Source: Mya arenaria (lineage: Eukaryota; Mollusca; Bivalvia; Myida; Myidae). From it: DNA of 64,000 nucleotides. The notes under the pieces are model-generated. The model searched no databases. It saw only the letters and a list, made by a program, of their open reading frames with translations, and was not told where the DNA came from. Where the stretch lies: positions 32,410,678 to 32,474,677 of the forward strand of contig NC_069123.1 of the NCBI RefSeq assembly GCF_026914265.1. The letters are read 5' to 3'. A program made the position numbers and the translations under genes. Of the stretch, positions 1 to 10,198 are shown piece by piece. Within the stretch, counting starts at the first letter, position 1; each line of letters begins with the position of its first letter.

Positions 1-109
1 TGCAAATAGCAGGAGATGCACAGCAGGGGATTATTATGCCAAACATTCCTTAAGCTAGGCCTTTAAGGCAATAACATAGCAGATAGACAATCATGAAGTT
101 ATAGACTTA

Positions 110-318
110 TGCATTAGGAATGTCACATTTAGCTGGTGTTTAAAGGTCCACCTACTGTCAATCATCTGATACTCACTGCCTGTGTCAGATTTTGCGTTGA
201 CAATGTATCAGCCAATAAGTTTGTATTCTAAATCAGTTAGATGGTCTGAAGTAATATCTTAATAATTCAGAAGGGCTCGTTCCTTACGCTCACTCCGCCT
301 ATTCTTAATCATTAAGAA
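110..318 (-). repeat. Dispersed repeat, inverted copy A
   Basis: The reverse complement of this stretch matches the plus strand at 7367-7570, with shared blocks such as the one reading CATCTAACTGA(T/C)TTAGAATAC and another around ACTCCGCC(T/C)ATTCTTAATC. The two copies point at each other and enclose the 4-kb minisatellite. No coding potential is seen. Divergence is moderate, so they are old copies of one element of unknown class. Confidence 0.6.
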
Positions 319-832
319 TTTAATTCATGTCATCTAACTTTTAAATAAACTAGGCTTTTAGGCGGTACATGCACGTGTTATGATATCATTACCAGGTGGT
401 GGAGTGTAAGCTTATTTATACGTGCACTCGGGCCTTGCCCATTTCGGAGAGAACTCCGACCAGATTGTTAGTCATTTTGAGATTTCGGAGCATAGTGCAC
501 AGACAGAATGTAACCCTGGTTAGAGCTACCCTGGTTCTTTAAAGGGGTTGTACTCCGTATGATGAAATAGCAAACAAAACAAAAAAATGTCGAAAACTGA
601 CATAAACTTGGTATCGATGTATACAATGCATTGAAACTTACTAACTAAAGTAGCACATAGTTTTCAATTAATTTATTTTTTCGCAGTTTTTTCGTATTTT
701 TCCATTAAAAAAGATTACTAGGTATGTCAACCTAGTAGAATTCATTCCTTATGCGTGATTGGCTAGTCGATGTTATCACGTGATATTACCAAGTTAGGTA
801 TATAGCTTAAATATTTCAGTCGTTTAGAGTAA
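319..832. other. No gene recognised
   Basis: AT-rich sequence with no supported exon. A second, partial copy of the start of the repeat described at 110-318 (ATTCATGTCATCTAAC) lies at about 324-340. Confidence 0.4.
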
Positions 833-905
833 GCCTTCGTAGCACAGTGGATACAACACTGGGCTGCAATTTTGGCGACACCGGTTCGAACCCGGCCTCC
901 GATTC
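833..905 (+). tRNA. tRNA-like sequence, probably a tRNA pseudogene or SINE head
   Basis: It has both internal Pol III promoter boxes: an A box (TAGCACAGTGG, 840-850) and a perfect B box (GGTTCGAAC, about 883-891), and a T-run follows at about 908-918 as a Pol III terminator would. A seven-base loop CTGCAAT would give a GCA (Cys) anticodon. However, the anticodon stem relies on wobble pairs and the two sides of the acceptor stem do not pair well, so a functional tRNA is unlikely. A tRNA-derived SINE head or pseudogene fits better. Confidence 0.5.
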
Positions 906-1160
906 GATTTTTTTTTTTACATTTTGGTATTTTTTTACAATTATGATATCAAAGAGTAAAACATTTTATTAAATAATTGTCCTGAGATTCGTTACAGAAA
1001 AAAACTTTTTTGGGTGCCAATCTGGTGTACAGTCCCTTTAAGGTCACACGTGTATAGCACGGGATCCCCATTTAACGTCCCTCCCGGAATAAAGTTAGTA
1101 TTTTTTGTGTCGTGAGACGGGATATGTGACTCCTGGATTGATAGTCAATAGTGTCGCTAG

Positions 1161-1344
1161 ACCACTGGCACCAGATTTTCAAACTCAATCATATATATTT
1201 ACAGTACAAAGTGCATATATTTTTTAAATAGATTAAGTTAGATTTTTTTTACATTTTTAGTATCATTATATTTAGTTTGGAATTATAAGAATTTTTTGGA
1301 TTTTTAAAAAACAAATGATTGAGTTTGAAAACCCGGTGTCAGTG
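1161..1344. repeat. Inverted repeat, 29-bp arms
   Basis: The left arm (about 1163-1191, CACTGGCACCAG...) and right arm (about 1316-1344, ...GGTGTCAGTG) are reverse complements with only a few mismatches, around an AT-rich centre of about 125 bp. The structure looks like a small non-autonomous element or hairpin of about 185 bp. No protein is encoded. Confidence 0.65.
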
Positions 1345-1377
1345 CACTTAACCATGGATCCACCACTAATTGTCACG

Positions 1378-1857
1378 ATCAGTGTGTGTATACCACGTGA
1401 TAAATTACGTCATATATGCTACGTCGGAAGGCAACAATGAAGACTTAAATCAAAGATAACTTTTCTTGTACAACACCATTTTAAATGAACCAAAGGGCAG
1501 TCTATTCCTCTTAAAGGGCCCCGCATTTGTTTTGTTACCGAAATTTGATAAAGTCATTAGTTTCATCAAACACTTCGACAAACCTGTTTCCAAAATCATG
1601 TTTTGACAGTGCTACGTCAGACGGCCGTATTGTGAAAAGGTTTGTCGAAGTGTTTATAGAACTTAACTCTCAATCAAACTCCGGTAAAAGACCGAAGGTG
1701 GGGCTCTGTAACCTGCGTAGACTGCGCTATGTTTCATTTAAAATGGTGAAGAAATAGTGAAGTTATCTTTGTTTAAAGTTTTTTTTTTCAAATCAAAATA
1801 TTGCCTTCCGACGTAGCATTTATGACGCAATTTATCACGTGGTATGCACCCACTGAT
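1378..1857. mobile_element. Foldback (MITE-like) element, about 480 bp
   Basis: Nearly the whole stretch folds back on itself. The left arm starts ATCAGTG at 1378 and contains CCACGTGATAAATTACGTCA; the right arm ends CACTGAT at 1857 and contains the reverse complement with few changes (about 1816-1842). Pairing continues inward through AACTTCAC/GTTATCTTTG, CATTTTAAATG and the pair AAACACTTCGACAAACCT / AGGTTTGTCGAAGTGTTT, to a centre near 1610. The short open frame inside (1527-1757) is a by-product. It sits directly downstream (on the minus strand) of the ependymin-like exon. Confidence 0.7.
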
Positions 1858-1888
1858 TATCTAGGCTGAAGAATATAATACCACGCAC

Positions 1889-2029
1889 CGTTGTAACAGA
1901 CGTATGGCCCTCGTCATCAGCGCTTCCGGTAACAAGCCCTTCCACACACTCGAACTGTGAGGGGAAGCAGCAGTTTTTCACCCCTAAAACCGCGGGGGTG
2001 AGGATCAGTAACACAAAAAGTTTGTCCAT
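1889..2029 (-). CDS. First coding exon of an ependymin-related-like secreted protein (partial)
   Basis: The exon encodes 47 residues: Met-Asp-Lys, then a hydrophobic signal peptide (LFVLLILTPAVLG), then a mature start with the motif NCCFPSQFE. A CC-x-P-x-(Q)-(W/F)-E motif right after the signal peptide is what ependymin-related proteins of molluscs show at their N-terminus. The start is preceded by a good splice acceptor (TTTTTTACAG then AACA before the ATG), so the 5' UTR is split. The exon ends at a GTGCGT donor after codon 47, phase 0. The rest of the gene should lie to the left; no further exon was recognised, and the left edge or the foldback at 1378-1857 intervenes. Ependymin-related proteins are secreted, ligand-binding proteins; the assignment rests on one exon only. 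Confidence 0.45.
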
Positions 2030-2787
2030 TGTTCTGTAAAAAATAAAGATACAAAAATGACGTCGGGAAACGTTTGTAGCCCGTACATTTTCAAATGGAT
2101 AAAACGCGTACTTAAAGAAGGCATTCAAAACGTTTTAATTTACCACAAATAAACAGGAAACTATTTTTGCAATATATGGTTAAGTACAACATGGCAGTTA
2201 CCAAAATCATTGTTCATGAAGTTTTTGAAGAAAGTAAACTAATATCAACATACCTTCAACAGCGTTCGTGAATAAAAGAGACACACTAAGTGGAAATATC
2301 CTCTTTTAAAAAAACCCGTCCAAGTTCAGAACTTCATCAAGAAAACAATCTCGCGATAGTAAGCATATGATACCACGTAACGACATTCTAAGACAACGGA
2401 ACTATGCTGTAGTCGCGCAATAGGTACGGGTCAACATCGGAATCTGCTGATAAAATATCGCACTATAGTAACCGCATCATCTCACAGCAAACGATTACAT
2501 AGACACCCGGTTCACCTTAACCTATATACTTACATACGACCAAAATCATCAGTAGGAGAACCATATTAAAGCAACGATCCAGTTTTTTTCTGATAATCAA
2601 GGTGCATTATTCAGCATTAGTAATTGAAAAATAGATCATTGTGGTGAAATGGGATGAAATCATTGCACTCAGAAAAAACAAAGATATATATAATTTGGAC
2701 GAAATAATAGACTGCAAGAATAGAAATGATGTTAACATAGATATAAAGCTCGTGGCGGATTGTCCTCCCAGATATGTATTTCGGGAA
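2030..2787. other. No gene recognised
   Basis: AT-rich sequence upstream of the minus-strand ependymin-like exon; its 5' UTR exon and promoter would be expected here but cannot be pinned down. Confidence 0.35.
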
Positions 2788-5700
2788 ATGTTATTATACA
2801 CATGCTATAGACTCTTATGTTATTATACACATGCTATTGACTCTTATGTTATTATACACATTCTATGGACTCTTATGTTATTATACACATTCTATGGACT
2901 CTTATGTTATTATACACATGTCATTGACTGTTATGTTATTATACATATGCTATCTTGACTCGTATGTTATTATACACATGTTATTGACTCTTATGTTATT
3001 ATACACATGTTATTGACTCTTATGTTATTATACACATGTTATTGACTCTTATGTTATTATACACATGTTACTGACTCGTATGTTATTATACACATGTTAT
3101 TGACTCTTATGTTATTATACACATGCTATCTTGACTCTTATGTTATTATACAAATGTTATTGACTCTTATGTTATTATACACATGTCATTGACTGTTATG
3201 TTATTATACACATGCTATCTTGACTCGTATGTTATTATATAAATGTTATTGACTCGTATGTTATTATACACATGTTATTGACTCTTATGTTATTATACAC
3301 ATGCTATCTTGACTCTTATGTTATTATACAAATGTTATTGACTCTTATGTTATTATACACATGTCATTGACTGTTATGTTATTATACACATGCTATCTTG
3401 ACTCGTATGTTATTATATAAATGTTATTGACTCGTATGTTATTATACACATGTTATTGACTCTTATGTTATTATACACATGCTATCTTGACTCTTATGTT
3501 ATTATACAAATGTTATTGACTCTTATGTTATTGTACACATGTTATTGACTCTTATGTTATTATACACATGTCATTGACTGTTATGTTATTATACACATGC
3601 TATCTTGACTCGTATGTTATTATATAAATGTTATTGACTCGTATGTTATTATACACATGTTATTGACTCTTATGTTATTATACACATTCTATGGATTCTT
3701 ATGTTATTATACACATGTTATTGACTCTTATGTTATTGTTCACATGTTATTGACTCTTATGTTATTATACACATGTTATTGACTCTTATGTTATAATACA
3801 CATGTTATAGACTCTTATGTGATTATACACATGTTATCTTGACTCGTATGTTGTTATACACATTGACTGTTATGTTATTGACTCGTATGCTATTATACAA
3901 GTGCTATCTTGAATTGTATGTTATTATACACCTGTTATTGACTCGTACGTTATTATTTACCTGTTATTGACTCTTATGTTGTTATACACATGTTATTGAC
4001 TCTTATATTATTACACACATGTTATTGACTCGTATGTTATTATACACATGTTATTGACTCGTATATTATTATACACCTTTTATTGACTCGTATGTTATTA
4101 TACAACTGTTATTGACTCGTATATTATTATACACATGTTATTGACTCGTATATTATTATACACCTTTTATTGACTCGTATGTTATTATACAACTGTTATT
4201 GACTCGTATATTATTATACACCTGTTATTGACTCATATGTTATTGTACACCTGTTATTGACTCTTATGTTATTATACACATGCTATCATGACTCGTATGC
4301 TATTTTACACGTGCTATCTTGACTGTTAACACCTGTTATTGACTCTTATGTTATTAAACATATGTTATTGACTCTTATGTTATCATACACATGCTATCTT
4401 GACTCGTATGCTATTTTACACGTGCTATCTTGACTGTTAGCACCTGTTATAGACTCTTATGTTATTATACATATGTTATTGACTCTTATGTTATCATACA
4501 CATGCTATCTTGACTCGTATGCTGTTATAAACGTGCTATCTTGACTCGTATGTTATTACACACATGCTACCTTGACTCGTATGCTATTATACACGTGCTA
4601 TCTTGACTCGTATGTTATTATACACATGTTATTGACTCTTATGTTATTATACACTTGCTATCCTGACTCGTATGTTATTGTACACCTGTTATTGACTCTT
4701 ATGTTGTTATACACATGCTATCTTGACTCGTATGGTATTATACACCTGTTATTGACTCTTATGTTATTATACACATGCTATCTTGACTCGTATGTTATTA
4801 TACATTTGTTATTGACTATTATGTTATTATACACATGATATCTTGACTCTTATGTTATTGTTCACATGCTATTGACTCGTATGTTATTATACACATGCTA
4901 TCTTGACTCGTATGTTATTATACTCATGTCATTGACTCTTATGTTGTTATACACCTGTTATTGACTCTTATGTTATTATACATCTGTTATTGACTCTTAT
5001 GTTGTTATACACCTGATATTAACTCTTATGTTATTATATACATATTATTGACTCCTTATGTTATTATATAAATATTATTGACTCTTATGTTATTATACAT
5101 CTGTTATTGACTCTTATCTTGTTATACACCTGATATTAACTCTTATGTTATTATATACATATTATTGACTCCTTATGTTATTATATAAATATTATTGACT
5201 CTTATGTTATTATACATCTGTTATTGACTCTTATGTTGTTATACACCTGATATTAACTCTTATGTTATTATACACCTGTTATTGACTCTTATGTTGTTAT
5301 ACACCTGTTATTGACTCTTATGTTGTTATACACCTGATATTAACTCTTATGTTATTATATACATATTATTGACTCCTTATGTTATTATATAAATATTATT
5401 GACTCTTATGTTGTTATACACCTGTTATTGACTCTTATGTTGTTATACACCTGTTATTGACTCTTATGTTGTTATACACCTGTTATTGTCTCTTATGTTA
5501 TTATACATCTGTTATTGACTCTTATGTTGTTATACACCTGATATTAACTCTTATGATTTTATATACATATTATTGACTCCTTATGTTATTATATAAATAT
5601 TATTGACTCTTATGTTATTATACATCTGTTATTGACTCTTATGTTGTTATACACCTGTTATTGACTCTTATGTTGTTATACACCTGTTATTGACTCTTAT

Positions 5701-6845
5701 GTTGTTATACACCTGTTATTGACTTTTATGTTATTATACTCATGTCATTGACTCTTATGTTGTTATACACTTGTTATTGACTCTTATGTTATCATATAAA
5801 TATTATTGACTCTTATGTTATTATATACATATTATTGACTCTAATGTTATTATACATATGTTATTGACTCTTATGTTATCATACACATGCTATCTTGACT
5901 CGTATGCTATTATACACGTGCTATCTTGACTCGTATGTTATTACACACATGCTATCTTGACTCGTATGCTATTATACACGTGCTATCTTGACTCGTATGT
6001 TATTATACACATGTTATTGACTCTTATGTTATTATACACATGCTATCTCGACTCGTTTGTTATTATACACATGTTATTGACTCTTATGTTATCATACACA
6101 TGCTATCTTGACTCGAATGCTATTATACACCTGCTATCTTGACTCGTATGTTATTACACACATGCTATCTTGACTCGTATGCTATTATACACGTGCTATT
6201 TTGACTCGTATGTTATTATACACATGTTATTGACTCTTATGGTATTATACACATGCTATCCTGACTCGTATGTTATTATACAACTGTTATTGACTCTTAT
6301 GTTATTATACACATGCTATCCTGACTCGTATGGTATTATACACCTGTTATTGACTCTTATGTTATTATACACATGCTATCTTGACTCGTATGTTATTATA
6401 CACATGTTATTGACTCTTATGTTATTATACACATGATATCTTGACTCGTATGTTATTGTACACATGTTATTGACTCTTATGTTATTGTACACATGTTATT
6501 GACTCTTATGTTATTGTACACCTGTTATTGACTCTTATGTTATTATACACATGTTATTGACTCTTATGTTATTGTACACATGTTATTGACTCTTATGTTA
6601 TTGTACACCTGTTATTGACTCTTATGTTATTATACACATGCTATCTTGACTCGTATGTTATTATACACATGTTATTGACTCTTATGTTATTATACACATG
6701 CTATCTTGACTCGTATGTTATTATACACATGTTATTGACTCTTATGTTATTATACACATGCTATCTTGACTCGTATGTTATTATACAACTGTTATTGACT
6801 CTTGTGTTATTATACACATGCTATTGACTCTTATGTTTTATTATA
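2788..6845. repeat. Minisatellite, 29- and 31-bp units, about 140 copies
   Basis: About 4.06 kb of head-to-tail units built on TTATTGACTCTTATG followed by TTATTATACACATG (29 bp). A second variant reads CTATCTTGACTCGTATG plus the same tail (31 bp). In the first half the 29-bp form dominates; toward 4560-6800 the two alternate strictly, giving a 60-bp dimer. Local higher-order blocks also occur, for example near 3130-3660 and 4980-5730. Because 60 is a multiple of three, the alternating part stays open in one frame and looks like a 20-residue repeat protein; there is no start context, splice signal or flanking coding sequence, so it is not taken as a gene. Confidence 0.95.
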
Positions 6846-7366
6846 AGATATTTCGTAAAAAAAACACTTTTATGGCATTAACAAATGCCCATTTTCATTC
6901 AAAGCTTTTGTGACGTTTTCACTTCATCGAGAAAGGCGCCTGCAAATAAAAAAGGGCAGACAGCTGAACCTACGGCAATGAGAAAGAGTTCCATCCCTTT
7001 ATAATTATTAAATTTCCTCAAAATTTGTTACATTATTGTTTAAACAGAACCTCCTTCTTGTGTGTTTTCCGTGTGATGACAAGTATTCTCATAATTCTTA
7101 TAAGAATACTTATGTGTATGTAAAAATACCTTTGGAGCTCCATGCGACAACCTTTTTCGAGATCATTTAGCGAAGGGCAATAACTTTTGTTACACGGAGT
7201 AAAATGTCACACAAATTGCACGTGCACAGTTTCCCATGCTGACCAACAGTCCGTCACGTGTTTTCTTTTTGCAGACACAAATATAACAATTTAGCAGTAA
7301 AAACAATGAAATATAAGTATGGTAAGACATTCTAAAATGTTTGCTATGTTAACGTTAGCTTAATCT
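6846..7366. other. No gene recognised
   Basis: Unique-looking AT-rich sequence between the minisatellite and the next repeat; nothing supported. Confidence 0.35.
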
Positions 7367-7570
7367 TAATCTTAATGATTAAGAATGGGCGGAGTGAATG
7401 AAGCTAATTCATGTCATCTAACTGACTTAGAATACAACATCATTGTTGACAATAGTCATTGCAAAATCTGACGAAGGGATTGTGTATCGGATGAGAGGCA
7501 GTGGGCGAACCTTTAAACACCCGCGAAAGTTGAAATTCTTAATGATAAAGCCAAGTTCCTAATGATTGCT
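7367..7570 (+). repeat. Dispersed repeat, copy B (inverted relative to 110-318)
   Basis: Matches the reverse complement of 110-318 over blocks such as CATCTAACTGACTTAGAATAC and the stretch AACCTTTAAACACC. A short CTTAAT triplication and the palindrome CTTAATGATTAAG mark its left end. Confidence 0.55.
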
Positions 7571-10198
7571 TATCTGCAATTGTATTGGCTGTAAATGTAG
7601 GTTGCATTCTAATGCCAGATACAGAACATATATCTTGTCACGAGTTCTGCAGGGTCGGTATCGTTCCAGTTGCAATATATACTGAAGGCCCTTATATATA
7701 ACTGAAGTTTAACATTGGCTGATTGGCACAAAGCTGACAATTTGAAAGTACGTTGTGCCATAAGTCAGTGCAATGGATATTGTGAATGAGCATTCAACAC
7801 ACAAGATGTTTTCAGTATTCTTAAACGTCAATATTATTCATAGAAGTCAAAAGGCAATAATTCTAGTTAAACTTTATGTAGAACAAAACCCTTCTTTTAG
7901 GATCCCAATTTCTCCCAACCAAGATAAGAATATCAATATATTTGGCCATGCTTGAAATCCTTATTTTGCCAACGGGAAATGATAAAAAAATACTTGTATG
8001 AAATAAATGAATTAAAATACAGTTTCGCTACATTTTGTTTAACTGGGGTGGAAGAAAAAACATCTACCATGGCCGCTCGTGTACGATAGGTTCATCCCAA
8101 TCAGTATGCAGGGTTGGGATGAACCTATCGTCAACTCTCATCCATGGAAGATACTAAAAGTCTGATTAAATTTGGGATCCTTCTGTAGTCATCCAAAAGG
8201 TGTCAGTATCTTAAAACATTAAAACAAAATAGCAAAGGGCCATAATTGACTTCAAAAATATACTCAACACAAGATCCCTCCTTCACGTTCATATACACAT
8301 GATGGAAGTTTGAAGCCAATCATGCAAGTGATATATGAGGAATTCGACATTCACAAATATTCACTATATACTATATAAAGAAAACTATAAAAAGGTTATA
8401 GTTCTGGTCATAATGGTTTTAATGGTGTGACACATATTATTTGTTTTGCTTTACTCTATAATAATAAAATCAAGACGAAAACAATAAGTGCAGTTCTCTT
8501 GGTCAATATGGTCGCAGCAAACAGATCCTTCCTACTCGGTTATCGACAAAGAATGTTGCCTAATCATCTATGAAGGGTTTATGAAAATCCTTTTAAATGT
8601 GCATGAAATGTTTTAAGTTTGCTCACAGAAAGAAAAAAGGGGGTACAATTCTGGTATTAATATACACAACACAAAACTTTCCTTTTGAAATCAACTGCAA
8701 ATAATTTCTGATCAAGTTCGATGCAAATTCTCCTAAAGGTGTATACAACGATCGACACAATGATTTTAACATATACTTTGTATTTAAACATAAATAACAC
8801 ACAGCCATATGTAATAAGAATGGACGAAGTACAACATTAACTCATGGTCTTCTGAACATAATACATGATCAGCTCAAAGAGTTTGGAGTAACACTTCCTA
8901 ATGGTGTAATAGAGGTTCAACACATAATACTGGTCAAGATTGTCTCGGTACTAAGTCCGTCATCTGAACATGACACCCGATGATATGTTGATGGGTTTTT
9001 TTTCTAATTTATTTCAGGACTTCAATATTATTTAAATCAATTTCTGATTCATGGTTAAACCAGTACTGGCGTCGAAAACACAAGATCAGGGTGAGGGGCG
9101 AACAATTATCTTCATAAACCATTCTCATCCAGTTAATGCAAGAAGCGAATTTGTCCATTATTATAAGAGTAGTTCGACTTTATTTGAAACTATGTATACC
9201 TTCAATAAAACATTTGTGGGTAGCGTTGCTTTTGTTTTCCTTTTCATTCAAGGCAAACACTTAACAATCAAGTGTCATATTGATCAGACATAAAGTAAAC
9301 AGACGATATTTATTCATTTGTTCTATATAGATTAAAACGTGTGTCGTACCGGAAGTTTCTGTTTTCTATTTAAATTCGTTATTAAGGTGAGTCAAGAGTT
9401 TACCTTAATGTTTACGCATTTAGTAGTTTTGTTAGTTTATTATTGTTGTTTAGTTGTAAACCGTTCTTACTTTTCTCAATATGTACGTTAAATGCAAATT
9501 GATCAGATTTCATGTTTTTCTTTTGTTAAAAGAGTACTTGAAATTGTATAAACGGGTTCAGTTTAAATTACCATTTAGTTTGTATATAAGGGAAACGGGT
9601 AAAATTGCACAACCATTTACGACGGAGGGGGTTGTGTTAATCGATGGTTTAGCAATAGCCCCTTGAACTCTTGTTTATTGTTGTTTTAAAATATTGATAT
9701 TTATTGAAAAAAAAAACATAATAAATAATAAGCAAAGCATTCTTTAAAAGCATTTCAATCGAAATGTTTTTATCATACTATCTAATATATTGAAGAATGC
9801 CCATGACTCTTAAAATATCTTAAAATATTCAACTTACGGAGATATAAAGATAATGAAGATAAACCACATCTCAAACCGTATGTACTTAATTGGGGAAAAG
9901 GAGAATTTAATTTGACCCTATTTCAGCTCTGACTTCGGAAATATACTGCAATTTATCAAGTATCACATGTCCGCGTTAAATCAAATCAGAAACATGAAAC
10001 CAATATGATTTAATATTTTACATATACATCTGTATAATAACTAAACTTCTTTTATCTGTACATTCCTTTAAAGCAGTATGTGATCGTCCATAATATATAC
10101 GACATGATGATGTAGTTCTTATCTTAATATGTGTCAGTATGTGTTATGTATGTTTTGACGATTGGTCTATATGATTATTAAACTGTTTTCTTTTTAGA
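7571..10198. other. Intergenic, no gene recognised apart from a hairpin
   Basis: AT-rich, with only short unsupported frames. The hairpin at 8083-8131 is listed separately. The 3' end of this stretch runs into the acceptor of the TRIM-like gene, whose untranslated first exon should lie somewhere upstream but could not be located. Confidence 0.35.
8083..8131. repeat. Perfect 18-bp hairpin
   Basis: ACGATAGGTTCATCCCAA (8083-8100) is followed after 13 bases by its exact reverse complement (8114-8131). Weaker pairing extends outward, with CCATGG on both sides (about 8068 and 8142). The GC content of the arms is above the surroundings. Function unknown; it could be the relic of a small palindromic element. 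Confidence 0.7.

Noticed and set aside
2788-6845. Reading frames encoding a 20-residue hydrophobic repeat, and the regular array as a possible CRISPR
   Set aside because: The frames come from the 29/31-bp repeat arithmetic. The array has no spacers: the units follow one another directly, and the host is eukaryotic.
9051-9666. Short frames upstream of the TRIM-like gene
   Set aside because: No domain, signal peptide or splice signals that agree with them; composition like the surrounding noncoding DNA.
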